Numbered from the stretch's first letter, positions 17,574 to 27,246 are shown. The stretch: DNA of 64,000 bases from Paracoccus saliphilus (GCF_028553805.1 NZ_CP067140.1:4160001-4224000); one strand, 5' to 3'. Numbers and translations are program-made. Notes: generated from the sequence alone by a model not told the origin.

Positions 17574-17923
17574 GGCCGGTACTCGGCCCAGGTCTTCGGT
17601 GTCTCGGACACGCGCACGGCCGCGGTTTCCGGCCAGCGCGCCTTGCACCAGTCATAGAAATGCCGGGCAAGAATCTCGGCGGTCGAGGGGCCGTCGATGA
17701 TGTCGTTGAGATGCCGGTGATCGAAATTGTCGTCGATATAGGCCTTGAGCGGCCCGAGTTCGTGATAATCCCGGACAAAACCCGCAGCGTTCAATTCCTG
17801 CGCAGCCAGTTCGACTACAACGACATAGTTATGTCCATGCAAGCGCGCACATTGATGGTCCGGCGGCAGATGGGACAGTTGATGCGAGGCAGAAAAATGG
17901 AATTCCTTGGCGATCCGGTACAT
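17570..17923 (-). CDS. queD: QueD, 6-carboxy-5,6,7,8-tetrahydropterin synthase
   Basis: QueD makes 6-carboxy-tetrahydropterin from dihydroneopterin triphosphate. The 117-residue protein has the zinc ligands His14 (SASHQL) and His29/His31 in LHGHNY, and the catalytic Cys25 in [18 protein letters not shown] and the final ETPKTWAEY are also typical. Start and stop overlap queC (TAATG) and queE (ATGA), so the operon is tightly coupled. Confidence 0.95.
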   Translation of the reverse strand: MYRIAKEFHFSASHQLSHLPPDHQCARLHGHNYVVVVELAAQELNAAGFVRDYHELGPLKAYIDDNFDHRHLNDIIDGPSTAEILARHFYDWCKARWPETAAVRVSETPKTWAEYRP

Positions 17924-18624
17924 TAAGCCTCCGCCTTGCTTGATATGGCCTGCTGCCAGAATTCCGGATCCTCGTAGACCGTCGGATCGTCGATCCCGGC
18001 GAGGTGAAAGGCTTCGCGCCGTTCAACGCAGGTGCCACAGCGCCCACAATGATCCGCCCCGCCCTTGTAGCAGGACCATGTTTCCGCGAAGGGCGTGCCT
18101 GCCCGCGCGCCCTCGGCAACGATATCGGCCTTGGAGCGATGCACGAACGGGGTCAGAAGCGTCACATCGGCATAGCCATCGAGCGCGGCGCGTTGCATCC
18201 GGTCAAAGGCAGTGGTGAATTCCGGGCGGCAATCGGGATAGATGAAGTGATCGCCACCGTGAACGGCGGTGGCCACGGCGCGGTCCCCATTTGCAGCCGC
18301 GATGCCATAGGCGATGGTCAGCATGATGGCATTGCGATTGGGGACGACGGTGATCTTCATCGTCTCTTCGGCATAATGCCCGTCGGGAACGCCGATATCC
18401 CCGGTCAGGGCCGATCCGGTCAGCGCCGCGCCGACCGAACGCAAATCGATGACATGATGCGGCACGTCCAGGCGCTCGGCGCAAGCGACCGCATAGTCCA
18501 GCTCCTTGCGGTGGCGCTGGCCGTAATCGAAAGAGACGAGGCGGGAAAGCTCCCCTCGCGCTGCCAGCATATGAGCGAGTGAAACGGAATCGAGTCCGCC
18601 GGAGCAGATGACAATGGCTTTCAT
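17923..18624 (-). CDS. queC: QueC, 7-cyano-7-deazaguanine (preQ0) synthase
   Basis: QueC turns CDG into preQ0 with ATP and ammonia. The 233-residue protein has the PP-loop SGGLDS (residues 8-13), HGGDHFIYPDCR and a C-terminal zinc site of four Cys (CYKGGADHCGRCGTC). The start at 18624 is fixed by AAGGA (18636-18632), which is also the last part of a preQ1-I riboswitch. The gene leads queCDE. A hypothetical exported gene diverges upstream. Confidence 0.96.
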   Translation of the reverse strand: MKAIVICSGGLDSVSLAHMLAARGELSRLVSFDYGQRHRKELDYAVACAERLDVPHHVIDLRSVGAALTGSALTGDIGVPDGHYAEETMKITVVPNRNAIMLTIAYGIAAANGDRAVATAVHGGDHFIYPDCRPEFTTAFDRMQRAALDGYADVTLLTPFVHRSKADIVAEGARAGTPFAETWSCYKGGADHCGRCGTCVERREAFHLAGIDDPTVYEDPEFWQQAISSKAEA

Positions 18625-18631
18625 GTTTCAG

Positions 18632-18666
18632 TCCTTGTTTTGATGACCGGGTAGGCTGCGACCGGT
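18632..18666 (-). promoter_or_regulatory. preQ1-I riboswitch controlling queCDE
   Basis: On the minus strand, P1 is ACCGG (18666-18662) with CCGGU (18650-18646). The loop UCGCAGCCUAC between them ends in the C that would pair with preQ1. The tail CAUCAAAACAAGGA contains the ribosome site AAGGA, 7 bases before the queC ATG. It matches the known small preQ1-I class closely, including the UCGCAG loop and the CAAAACAAGG tail of the Thermoanaerobacter tengcongensis example. Ligand binding would close the H-type pseudoknot and hide the ribosome site. Confidence 0.92.
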
Positions 18667-18821
18667 GGCGCGCTCTTAGAAGACGCGCGGGCAGAAAGCA
18701 ACTTTCAGAACGCCTATCAGGGCACAGGCAAGAAAACGCCAATACAGGAGCATTGGACATGCATATTTTCGCCAGTTATGGATTGCGCGCGATTTTCATT
18801 TCCCGCCCAAGGAGAATTTTG

Positions 18822-20402
18822 ATGCCCCCGATTATTCGTCATCTGACAACAGGCACAGCCTTGACTGCCTTGCTCTCAACCTCGGCGATGGCAGAATCCA
18901 CGCCCTCCTCGAGCAGTGTTTTCTCGCCCTCGAACATCGCCGCAGGTGTGCTGCGCATGGCCGTATCCTATGGCCGCATGATTGCGGATATCCGCTATGA
19001 CGCAATGGAGGTCGATCCGATACGCGGTGAATTGGTCATGCGCGAGTTGACGGTTGCGGGCCTTGGTCCTCATGCCAATTGCCGTGTGTCCCTGGGAAGG
19101 ATGCGTGTATCGGGCATTTCCATCTGGGGTGCGGAAGATTCGCGCGTACGATTGGACGCGGCCGATATATCGGTGGCGAATAATTGTTTCGGCGCGAATG
19201 CGGCGATGATCGGCATGGTCACCGGGGGCGATGCCATCCCGGTCTCGGATCTGGCCATCGATACGCGCCAATCCATGGGTCGGGGTGCCCTGGTCGCGGA
19301 TATCGAGATCAACAGTCCCGGCATCGCCCGGATCGAGGGAACGGCAGATTTCGATTATGTCTCGCTCTTCGCCCCTGGCATATTGCAGGAGATGATGAAT
19401 GAGGGGCAGTCCTCGCCGCTGGCCGATCCCGAGAGCGACGATTTTTCCGACTCTCAAGGTGATGACATGTCGGATCAGGCACCTGAGATGGGCCTTCGCG
19501 GCACCCTGCGCTCGGCACATCTGTCGGTCGAAAATCTCGGGGTGTGGGAACGCATGCAACCGATGATCCCGCCCGGCATGCTGGACCCCGCGACAATCGA
19601 CAATATCGTCAGCGCCGAACCCGGAACCGAGTTGCACGGCATCGAGCAGGACCTGGCCGATGCCGCCAAGGCCTTCATTGCGGAACCTACACGCGTAACA
19701 GCCGAAATCCGGCCCGATCAGCCAATCGCGTTCGACAGCACCGAATGGAAAACCCCGCAGGACGCCGCGACGCTGTTCAAGCCCGGCTTCACCAACGCCT
19801 TACCCACACCGCCCGTCGCGCTGATTGCCGATCCCGCAGAAGATGACGAAGATCCGCGCGCGCTCGGCCTGGCGCTGGCGCGAGGACAGGGCGTGCCGCA
19901 GAACATCAACCGCGCCATCGAATTGCTGACCCCGATACAGGACGAGGGAGAGGTGGCACTGGCGCTTGCGGACCTGAAAACCGCCAGCGATCCGGCTGCC
20001 GCCTATGCACATGCGCTGACGGCGGCAGAGACCGGGACGCCCGGCGCGCTGAGCATGCTCGACCGCATCGAGGCCCGCTTGCCCACCGCCGATCTGCTGG
20101 CCGCGCAACCGGCCGCCGATAGCGATTTGCCGGACTCTGTCTTTGCCTCGGCCGTTGCGTTGCGCGATGCGGCATTGGCCCGCGAAGAGGGCGACGGAGC
20201 GCCTCGCAGCTACGCGCTTGCCTGGCGCCTGGCGTCATTGGCCGCTGCTGCAGGAGACAGCCCGGCACAATCGCTCATGGCCCGGCTCGATGCGCGTTTC
20301 GGTGGGGAGCCCACCTGGATCGAGACCCGCGACGAAGCCGCTGACCTGGCCATGTCGGACTGGTCCGAGCAGGATCTGGCGGGTAGGCTGGCCAGAGAAT
20401 GA
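18822..20402 (+). CDS. Exported hypothetical protein with Sel1-like C-terminal region
   Basis: I do not recognise a named family for this 526-residue protein. A signal peptide (IIRHLTTGTALTALLSTSAMA) precedes a beta-rich section (about 50-200; DIRYDAMEVDPIRGELVMREL, GIARIEGTADFDYVSL) that looks like the repeated strands of AsmA- or lipid-transfer-like domains. An acidic linker follows (about 205-225), and then an Ala-rich helical part with Sel1-like phrases (ALARGQGVPQNINRAIELL, AYALAWRLASLAAAAGD). Sel1 repeats usually mediate protein contacts. AAGGAG (18809-18814) fixes the start. It diverges from queC and is probably periplasmic. Confidence 0.8.
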   Translation: MPPIIRHLTTGTALTALLSTSAMAESTPSSSSVFSPSNIAAGVLRMAVSYGRMIADIRYDAMEVDPIRGELVMRELTVAGLGPHANCRVSLGRMRVSGISIWGAEDSRVRLDAADISVANNCFGANAAMIGMVTGGDAIPVSDLAIDTRQSMGRGALVADIEINSPGIARIEGTADFDYVSLFAPGILQEMMNEGQSSPLADPESDDFSDSQGDDMSDQAPEMGLRGTLRSAHLSVENLGVWERMQPMIPPGMLDPATIDNIVSAEPGTELHGIEQDLADAAKAFIAEPTRVTAEIRPDQPIAFDSTEWKTPQDAATLFKPGFTNALPTPPVALIADPAEDDEDPRALGLALARGQGVPQNINRAIELLTPIQDEGEVALALADLKTASDPAAAYAHALTAAETGTPGALSMLDRIEARLPTADLLAAQPAADSDLPDSVFASAVALRDAALAREEGDGAPRSYALAWRLASLAAAAGDSPAQSLMARLDARFGGEPTWIETRDEAADLAMSDWSEQDLAGRLARE

Positions 20403-20426
20403 GGCATGGAGGATGGCCGATGGATA

Positions 20427-21662
20427 TCAGCCGGCCATTTCTTTCACGGTCCGGAACATGACATCGATTCCACGGGCCAATTGATCGAAATCGGTCCATT
20501 CTTCCGGTGCGTGCGAGATACCGTTGTGGCTGGGAACGAAGATCAGGCCGGTCGGCGCGAAATCGGCCATGATCATCGCGTCATGACCCGCGCCGCTGAC
20601 CATCACCCGGCTTTTCAGGCCCAGCTCATCCGCATGCCGAGACAACGCGCCGTGGATTTCTGACGACAGAAGCGTGGGTTGCGCGAAAAGCTGCAGCTCC
20701 ACCTCGCTAGTCAAACCATTGCCATTCGCCTTTTCGACCACGGCTTGCGTTTGCGAGATCAGTTCGCGCACGACCTCTTCCTTCGGCGCCCGGATATCGA
20801 CGCTGAAGGTCACCTGATCGGGAATGACATTCGCACCGCCGGGTAAGACATCGATCTTGCCGACAGTCAGAACGGCGTCCTGCCCGATGCTGCGGGCAAG
20901 GTCGGGCAGTTCGGAAAGGACCGAGACCGCGCCAACCAGCGCGTCCCGGCGGGCATTCATCGGCGTGGTGCCCGCATGGCCCGCCTGCCCGCGGATCGTC
21001 ACCTTCAGTTGTGACAGCCCGACGATGCGGTCCACGATGGCGACATCCTCGCCATGTGTTTCCAGCACCGGACCCTGTTCGATATGCAGTTCCAGAAATG
21101 CGTGAATCGCGCCGGGTGGCAGCACCGCCAGACCTGCATTTTCCGGATCGAGCCCATATTCGCGCATCGCCTCTGCCACGGAAATGCCATCATCGTCGCG
21201 AAGATCGGACAAGCCATCCGTATCGACCTTGCCCGTCAGGATACGCGACCCGAACAGCCCGCCGCCGAAACGCGCGCCCTCCTCTTCGATCATTGCGATG
21301 AATTCGATGGGGCGGTTGGGAACCAGCCCCTGCTCCTGAAACAGGAAAGCGATCTCGATACCCGTGATCACCCCCGCGGGGCCATCAAACTTGCCGCCAT
21401 TCGGGACCGAGTCGAAATGCGAGCCGACAATGATCGGGGCAAGTCCCGGATCACGCCCCTCCAATCGTCCGAAGATATTGCCCACGGCATCCTCGCGCAC
21501 GACCAATCCGGCCTTGGCCATCTGATCGCGCAGATAGTCGCGTGCCTGGCGGAACTCCGGGCTATAGGTCAACCGGGTGGTGCCATTGCCCGGCGTGGCG
21601 GTAAAGCGATCCAATCCCTCGATCAGACCTTGGATACGTTCGGTTCTGGCAATGCGTGTCAT
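20427..21662 (-). CDS. M20-family amidohydrolase (N-carbamoyl amino acid / allantoate type)
   Basis: The 411-residue enzyme belongs to the Zn-dependent M20 hydantoinase/carbamoylase group, which removes carbamoyl groups from N-carbamoyl amino acids or ureidoglycolate-type substrates. Zinc-site phrases are visible: IVGSHFDSVPNGGKFDGPAGV (His and Asp), EEEGARFGGGLFGSR, ELHIEQGPVLE and SGAGHDAM. The exact substrate is unknown. Its ATG overlaps the stop of the upstream transporter (TGATG), so the pair probably imports and processes one compound. Confidence 0.9.
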   Translation of the reverse strand: MTRIARTERIQGLIEGLDRFTATPGNGTTRLTYSPEFRQARDYLRDQMAKAGLVVREDAVGNIFGRLEGRDPGLAPIIVGSHFDSVPNGGKFDGPAGVITGIEIAFLFQEQGLVPNRPIEFIAMIEEEGARFGGGLFGSRILTGKVDTDGLSDLRDDDGISVAEAMREYGLDPENAGLAVLPPGAIHAFLELHIEQGPVLETHGEDVAIVDRIVGLSQLKVTIRGQAGHAGTTPMNARRDALVGAVSVLSELPDLARSIGQDAVLTVGKIDVLPGGANVIPDQVTFSVDIRAPKEEVVRELISQTQAVVEKANGNGLTSEVELQLFAQPTLLSSEIHGALSRHADELGLKSRVMVSGAGHDAMIMADFAPTGLIFVPSHNGISHAPEEWTDFDQLARGIDVMFRTVKEMAG

Positions 21663-22852
21663 CAGAGCAACCCCACGAAAATTCCGGCTAACACCACCGA
21701 CACCATGGTCACGGTCACAAAACCTGCAACCAGCATCGACGGCAACATATGCGCTGTCAGTGCCTCGCGCTCATCCTGATCGTCGGTGAGCGTATTCACG
21801 ACCTCATTGGTGATGATGTAGTCAGCCGGAAACCCGTAAAGCGCGGTCAATGCGCAGGCAAAGGCCATGGCAGGAGTCATTCCCACCAACCGGCCCGCAA
21901 TGAAGGCAAACAGATACATTCCGAAAACGCCTATCGCGATCGTGCCGACCATCGGCACTGCCAGTTCAAGCAGCATCTCGGGCGTGGCGCGTTTAAGCCC
22001 GTCAAAGACGAAGACCATCAGGATCAGGATCGTGAAACCGAAAGCATTGGCGGATCGCAGGGGCTGGCGCTCGAGAAACCCGACCGAGGTGGCCAGCACG
22101 CCGAAGACAAGGCACAGCACGAAGGGGCTGATGCTGAAGATCGGTTTGACCAGCTCTGCGGCGCTCCATGCCAGCAACGCGACAATGCCGAGGCGCAGAA
22201 ACTTGAAGTAATAGGTATTGTAAGCGGCAGGCATGGCAGAGAATAGTCCCGGCGGCTGATCTGCTTCGCCACCGTGATCCGTCACGGCAGCGCCCTCGGC
22301 CTTCCAGTCACCGGCACGATAGCGGGCTAGCACCCGCTTGCCTTCACGCTTGAGCATCACGGCAGTCAGCGGATAGCCGATAAAACCTTGCATCACGTAG
22401 ATCAGGATCGCCAGCACCGACAGGCTTTCCAACCCCGCCTCGGTCGCGGCATTCGACATGATCAAGGACGAAACGATGCCACCCACCAATGGTGGCGTGG
22501 CGACCACCACGGTCTGGTAGTCCAGCACCAGCAAGCCGATCGTGAACAGGATCGCCACGATCCCCACTATCCCCGCCAGCGCTACGACCACGGTACGCCA
22601 TTGCTTCGTCAGCTCTTCGACGGACAGCAACGTGCCCATATTCGTGATCAGCAAATACATCGCCAGAAACACGATGGGAGTCTGGAAACCGGCCAGTTCG
22701 ACGATATCAGTGGGAAAGAAGGTCCAGTAGCCGAACAGGAAAAGCACGGCGCAGATAAAGACCGAGGGCAGCCATGATCTTGTTCGCGTAGAGACGACAT
22801 CGCCGACATAGAGAATGAACGCGAGAATGGCAAAGGCCAGTAATTGTGGCAT
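21662..22852 (-). CDS. Putative multi-helix transporter coupled to the amidohydrolase
   Basis: This 396-residue protein has about 11 hydrophobic segments in two similar halves, with glycine-rich phrases at the middle (TPPLVGGIVSSLIMSNAATEAG) and near the end (MAFACALTALYGFPADYI). The layout recalls glutamate:sodium symporters (ESS family), but I cannot assign it firmly. The ATG at 22852 follows GGAGG at a slightly long spacing of 10; the longer frame to 22930 starts with a non-hydrophobic extension. A MarR regulator diverges 201 bases away. Confidence 0.7.
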   Translation of the reverse strand: MPQLLAFAILAFILYVGDVVSTRTRSWLPSVFICAVLFLFGYWTFFPTDIVELAGFQTPIVFLAMYLLITNMGTLLSVEELTKQWRTVVVALAGIVGIVAILFTIGLLVLDYQTVVVATPPLVGGIVSSLIMSNAATEAGLESLSVLAILIYVMQGFIGYPLTAVMLKREGKRVLARYRAGDWKAEGAAVTDHGGEADQPPGLFSAMPAAYNTYYFKFLRLGIVALLAWSAAELVKPIFSISPFVLCLVFGVLATSVGFLERQPLRSANAFGFTILILMVFVFDGLKRATPEMLLELAVPMVGTIAIGVFGMYLFAFIAGRLVGMTPAMAFACALTALYGFPADYIITNEVVNTLTDDQDEREALTAHMLPSMLVAGFVTVTMVSVVLAGIFVGLL

Positions 22853-23053
22853 CGTTCGAGAGCCTCCGCAGGGCTGATGACGCCGCTGGTCGTCCAGCAG
22901 CCGATCACGGTCAGATGGCCGAACACGCATCGCGACCGATCATGAATGCCGGATTTTTGATCCATATGGATGTATTTTGCAATGGATAATTGCCTACCCG
23001 GTGAGTATCGGTCTTGATCGAGGCAGGAGGCTTGAGAAGCGGTGGAGGGTGTC

Positions 23054-23554
23054 ATGGGAACCGGAACGCCTTTGGACAGGCAGCAGATGCTGGAAGGGAC
23101 GCTATCCTCGGATCTGCGATATCTGATGGCGGTCAGCTATATCGTGCTAGCCAATAATCAGGTGACCAACCGCTATATCGAGCGTCGATACGATATGCCG
23201 GTGCATGCATGGTCCACACTTTATGCCATCGTCACCTATCCCGGCCTACGCGCGAAGGATATTCAGCACCTCTTTCCCCGGCCGCAGAACACGATCAGCC
23301 GGGTGGTGGCGCTTCTGGAGCGCCGGGGATTGGTTCGCCAAGTCGTATCCGATCAGGATGGGCGTGCCAAAAGCCTGCTGCCGACCCCGGCGGGAACCAG
23401 GCTGCTGGACGAAATCAAGGCAAAAGCTCTTGAACGTCAGAACGAGATGTTCAGCGTGCTGGACGATGAAGAGCGTCAGACATTCCTGGAACTGTGTCGC
23501 AAGATTGCGGCCGGGGATCGGTTATGTGCCTCCGAGGCGATGAAAGAGTCATAG
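23054..23554 (+). CDS. MarR-family transcriptional regulator
   Basis: The 166-residue protein has the MarR winged-helix region: AWSTLYAIVTYPGLRAKDIQHLFPRPQNTISRVVALLERRGLV contains the recognition helix, and SDQDGRAKSLLPTPAG the wing. It diverges from the transporter and amidohydrolase genes, so it most likely controls them in response to their substrate. GGAGGG precedes the ATG at 23054; a GTG at 23042 is possible. Its stop is 11 bases from the convergent sitD stop. Confidence 0.88.
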   Translation: MGTGTPLDRQQMLEGTLSSDLRYLMAVSYIVLANNQVTNRYIERRYDMPVHAWSTLYAIVTYPGLRAKDIQHLFPRPQNTISRVVALLERRGLVRQVVSDQDGRAKSLLPTPAGTRLLDEIKAKALERQNEMFSVLDDEERQTFLELCRKIAAGDRLCASEAMKES

Positions 23555-23565
23555 AGGTATCGGCC

Positions 23566-24408
23566 TCAGCTCTTAACTGCCTCGATGCGCCGCGCCCGCA
23601 CTTGCGATGTCCTGCGGATGAATGCAACGATGAAGAGTGCGGTCAAAATCAGGATGATCGTCGGGGCGGGGGCGCTGTCCAGGAAGAAACTTAGGTAAAC
23701 GCCACTCAACATCGCGACAAGGCAGACCAACACCGCCACCGCCAGCATCCGGCCGAAACTGCGCACCAACAGGAAGGCGATTGCACCTGGGGCGATCAGC
23801 AAGCCGACCGCCAGGATGAGGCCAGTTGCGGAAAGCGTTGCGACAATGGTCAGGGACAGGATCGTCAGAAGGCCGTAATGCAGGATCGCGACCGGCAGGC
23901 CGGATGCCTGGGCCTGAGCGGGATCGAAGGCGTGCAGCATCAGGTCTTTCCATTTTAGCAGCAGCGCCACCGACACGAACAGCGCGATCAGGCCGGCCGT
24001 CCACAGATCCTGAGTACCAACCCCGAGCATGTTGCCGAACAGAATGTGATCGAGATGAACATCCGTGGTGATCGAAGTATAGATGACGATTCCCAGTCCG
24101 AACATGCCGGAGAATACCACCCCCATGACGGTGTCCTGCTTGACCCGGCTGTTATTCGACAGATAGCCCGTGGCCAGGGCAGTCAGCATGCCGGCACCGA
24201 AAGCGCCGAGGATCAGCGGGAACCCCATGATATAGGCCAGCACGATTCCCGGCAGCACCGCGTGGCTGACAGCATCGCCCATCAATGCCCAGCCCTTCAG
24301 CACCAGGAAACAGGACAACAGCGCCGTCGGCACGGCGACCATTGCCGCGATCAGGAAGGCTTTCTGCATGAAGGGAAATTGAAACGGCATCAAAAGCGTG
24401 TCGATCAT
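23566..24408 (-). CDS. sitD: Metal ABC transporter permease (SitD/MntD type)
   Basis: The 280-residue permease has eight or so helices and the metal-ABC signature GDAVSHAVLPGIVLAYIMG near residue 44, plus LSATGLILAVGLLIAPGAIAFLL. It is the second permease of a Mn2+/Fe2+ importer with sitC. Its ATG overlaps the sitC stop. Symbol is by operon order (A-B-C-D) and family. Confidence 0.9.
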   Translation of the reverse strand: MIDTLLMPFQFPFMQKAFLIAAMVAVPTALLSCFLVLKGWALMGDAVSHAVLPGIVLAYIMGFPLILGAFGAGMLTALATGYLSNNSRVKQDTVMGVVFSGMFGLGIVIYTSITTDVHLDHILFGNMLGVGTQDLWTAGLIALFVSVALLLKWKDLMLHAFDPAQAQASGLPVAILHYGLLTILSLTIVATLSATGLILAVGLLIAPGAIAFLLVRSFGRMLAVAVLVCLVAMLSGVYLSFFLDSAPAPTIILILTALFIVAFIRRTSQVRARRIEAVKS

Positions 24409-25271
24409 GACGCCACCTCGTCCTTGTGCAATGACGCGGCAGCCTTGGCCTTGGCAGCCAGCAGGCCATGCTTCGGAGCCCAGACGAAAGCTGCCAGGAA
24501 GATCAGTGTCTGCAGGCAGACGATGATCCCGCCCGTTGCCCCGTCGAGGAAATAGCTGAGATAGGCACCGGTGAAACTAGAAATTGTACCGATCGCCACC
24601 GACACCAGGATCAGTCGCGGAAACCGGTCGCAGAGCAGATAGGCGGTGGCCCCCGGCGTCACCACCATGGCAATGACCAGGAAAGCCCCCACAGTCTGCA
24701 TCGCCGCGACCACGCAAGCCGATAGCAGGATGAAGAAAACTGCCTTCAACAGGCCGGGGCGAAGGCCGATGGAACGCGCGTGGCTTTCATCGAAGAACAC
24801 CACCATCAGGTCTTTCCATTTCAGCAACAACACGGCCAGTGAAACGAAACCGATGATGGCAAGCTGCAAGGTGTCTTCGGGTGTGATCGCGAGGATATTG
24901 CCCATGGTAATGGTCTGGATCGAGATCGCCATCGGGTTGATCGACACCAGGAACAGGCCCAGGCCGAAGAACGAGGTGAAGATCAGCCCGATCACGACAT
25001 CGACCTTGAGCCCCGACCTGTCGGACAGGAACAGCATGGCCGCCGCCGCCAACCCGCCCGACAGGAACGCCCCCAAGGCAAAGGGCAGGCCCAGCATATA
25101 GGCACCCGCAACCCCCGGCACGACGGAATGGGACAGCGCATCGCCGATCAGCGACCAGCCTTTCAGCATCAGATAAGATGACAGGAACGCACAGACTCCC
25201 CCCACCAGGGCCGAGACCCACATCGCGTTGGTCATGTAACCATAGCTGAAGGGTTCGAGCAGAAGGTTCAT
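24405..25271 (-). CDS. sitC: Metal ABC transporter permease (SitC/MntC type)
   Basis: The 288-residue membrane protein has the same signature at the same position ([19 protein letters not shown]) as sitD and the motif [24 protein letters not shown]. The two permeases are homologous and probably form a heterodimer. It overlaps sitB and sitD by 4 bases each, so all three are translationally coupled. Confidence 0.9.
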   Translation of the reverse strand: MNLLLEPFSYGYMTNAMWVSALVGGVCAFLSSYLMLKGWSLIGDALSHSVVPGVAGAYMLGLPFALGAFLSGGLAAAAMLFLSDRSGLKVDVVIGLIFTSFFGLGLFLVSINPMAISIQTITMGNILAITPEDTLQLAIIGFVSLAVLLLKWKDLMVVFFDESHARSIGLRPGLLKAVFFILLSACVVAAMQTVGAFLVIAMVVTPGATAYLLCDRFPRLILVSVAIGTISSFTGAYLSYFLDGATGGIIVCLQTLIFLAAFVWAPKHGLLAAKAKAAASLHKDEVAS

Positions 25272-26164
25272 TCGGACTCCTCCCGCGTATGGGTCCGGTC
25301 GCCATATTGCACCAGCGGCCGTTCATCATCCGACAGGATGGTGACGTGACGCGGATCGGCATCGTCATGAAGCGCCTCTCCGCCCAGTGTGATGTGACGC
25401 AGGACCCCGCCGAAGGCCGTTTCGAGATTGTCGCGGGTAAAGGTCGTCTCGGTCGGCCCATAGGCAAGCACCGTTCCATTGACCAGGACCACCCGATCGC
25501 AGAACTCGGGCACCGAACCCAGGTTATGGGTGGAAACCAGCATCACCCGACCCTCGTCGCGCAATTCGCGCAGCAATGCGATGATCTGCTCTTCGGTCTT
25601 CACGTCCACGCCGGTGAAAGGCTCGTCCAGCAGGATCACCTGCCCGTTCTGTGCCAGCGCGCGAGCCAGAAAGACACGCTTCTTCTGTCCCCCCGACAGC
25701 TCACCGATCTGACGATGGCGATACTCCTGCATGTTCACACGAGCCAATGCAGAGTCCACGGCATCGCGATCGGTTTTCGAAGGGCGGCGCAAAAAGCCCA
25801 TATGGCCATACCGCCCCATCATCACGACATCCTCGACAAGTACGGGAAACGACCAGTCCACCTCCTCGGCTTGCGGGACATAGGCGACAAGATTCTGCTT
25901 CAAGGCCCGCGCCACATCCATTCCGAGCAGGCTGATCTCTCCTTCAGCCACGCGAACGAAGCCCATGATGGCCTTGAACAACGTCGATTTCCCGGCCCCG
26001 TTCACACCAACCAGTGCCGTGACCGTTCCGCGGGGAATCTGAAAGCTCGATTGCCGCAACGCTGTGTGCCCGTTGCGATAAATGACCGTGATCTCGCGGG
26101 CATCGATACCACTGCCAGGATCGGTTTCTGCGTCAACGGGAACAGTTTGATTGTCGCGCATCAT
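25268..26164 (-). CDS. sitB: Metal ABC transporter ATP-binding protein (SitB/MntB type)
   Basis: The 298-residue ATPase shows Walker [10 protein letters not shown], the Q-loop in [10 protein letters not shown], signature LSGGQKKR, Walker B VILLDEPF and the switch His in VSTHNLG. It powers SitCD. The N-terminal section before residue 20 is acidic and variable. Start ATGs at 26164 and 26161 are adjacent and neither has a strong ribosome site; 34 bases separate it from sitA. Confidence 0.92.
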   Translation of the reverse strand: MMRDNQTVPVDAETDPGSGIDAREITVIYRNGHTALRQSSFQIPRGTVTALVGVNGAGKSTLFKAIMGFVRVAEGEISLLGMDVARALKQNLVAYVPQAEEVDWSFPVLVEDVVMMGRYGHMGFLRRPSKTDRDAVDSALARVNMQEYRHRQIGELSGGQKKRVFLARALAQNGQVILLDEPFTGVDVKTEEQIIALLRELRDEGRVMLVSTHNLGSVPEFCDRVVLVNGTVLAYGPTETTFTRDNLETAFGGVLRHITLGGEALHDDADPRHVTILSDDERPLVQYGDRTHTREESE

Positions 26165-26198
26165 ATCAATCTTTCTGCCGGAAGGCCGTCTCCCGGAC

Positions 26199-27101
26199 TC
26201 AATTCTTGTCAGCTGTAAGACCGTCGGCAATCGTCCTGGAGGTCACGGTCAGGAGTTCCAGATAGCTCGGCACGGGACCGTCGGGCTCGGACAGGCTGTC
26301 GACATACAGGACTCCGCCATATTGCGCGCCCGTCTCGCGCGCGACCTGCTCCGCTGGCGCGGTGTTCACCGTGCTTTCGCAGAACACGACCGGAATGTCG
26401 TGCTCTCTCACCCCGTCGATCACCGCCCGCACCTGCTGCGGCGTGCCCATCTGATCGGAATTCATCGGCCAGAGGTATAGCTCCTTCATACCGAAATCGC
26501 GGGCGAGATAACTGAACGCCCCCTCGCAGGTGACCAGCCATCGCTGCGCCTCGGGCAGTTCGGTGATCTGTTGACGCAGGGGTTCGAGCGTGGCCCGCAG
26601 CTCTTTCTTGTAAGTTTCGGCGTTCTTCGCATAGGCGGTGGCATTGCCGGGGTCATGTTCTGCAAAGGCGGCTTCGATATTGTCGATATAGATCATCGCA
26701 TTGTCGATGCCCATCCAGGCATGTGGATTCGCCTTTCCCTCATAGGAACCCGACGCGATCGAAATCGGATCGATTCCTTCTGTCAACGTGACCGAAGGGA
26801 CTTCGCTCAGATTGGACAGGAACTGCTCGAACCACAATTCGAGATTCAGCCCGTTCCACAGGATCAAGTCCGCATCCTGCGCCCGGACGATATCCTGTGG
26901 CGTCGGTTCATAGCCATGAATCTCGGCGCCAGGCTTGGTGATCGACACCACCTCCGCTGCGTCGCCCGCCACATGCCGCGCCATATCAGCAAGAACGGTA
27001 AAGGTCGTCACCACCTTCATCCTGTCTTCGGCCCATGCAGCACCGGCAAACAACGCCGAAGCCGTCGCCGTGGCAAGAAGCCGCCTCACCGAAGAATTCA
27101 T
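26199..27101 (-). CDS. sitA: Periplasmic Mn/Fe-binding protein of the metal ABC transporter (SitA type)
   Basis: The 300-residue cluster-9 binding protein has a signal peptide ([17 protein letters not shown]). Metal-ligand phrases are [12 protein letters not shown] (His), NPHAWMG (His), [13 protein letters not shown] (Glu) and a late Asp in [10 protein letters not shown], the set expected for Mn2+ or Fe2+ binders. It lacks the His-rich loop typical of zinc binders. AAGGAAAT precedes the ATG at 27101. Two operator-like repeats lie upstream at 27141-27188, and a Fur-family gene diverges. Confidence 0.92.
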   Translation of the reverse strand: MNSSVRRLLATATASALFAGAAWAEDRMKVVTTFTVLADMARHVAGDAAEVVSITKPGAEIHGYEPTPQDIVRAQDADLILWNGLNLELWFEQFLSNLSEVPSVTLTEGIDPISIASGSYEGKANPHAWMGIDNAMIYIDNIEAAFAEHDPGNATAYAKNAETYKKELRATLEPLRQQITELPEAQRWLVTCEGAFSYLARDFGMKELYLWPMNSDQMGTPQQVRAVIDGVREHDIPVVFCESTVNTAPAEQVARETGAQYGGVLYVDSLSEPDGPVPSYLELLTVTSRTIADGLTADKN

Positions 27102-27140
27102 CTGATTTCCTTTCATGGGTTGAGGGATCACCGCCATGTA

Positions 27141-27188
27141 AATGCAACGCATTCGCAATAGTCAAGAAGAATGCGACGCATTCGCATT
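27141..27188. promoter_or_regulatory. Two tandem Fur/Mur-type operator sites between sitA and mur
   Basis: AATGCAACGCATTCGCAAT (27141-27159) and AATGCGACGCATTCGCATT (27170-27188) differ at two bases and are 29 bases apart. Each contains TGC(A/G)A-N5-TCGCA inverted arms. They sit in the 145-base divergent region, where a manganese-responsive repressor could control both directions. The form is near the TGCAA-N5-TTGCA style of reported Mur sites, from memory. Confidence 0.7.
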
Positions 27189-27246
27189 TTGTTGTCCGCC
27201 CGGTCGGATCGAGTTAAGGAGTATATTCGACACAGGAGAACGCAGG

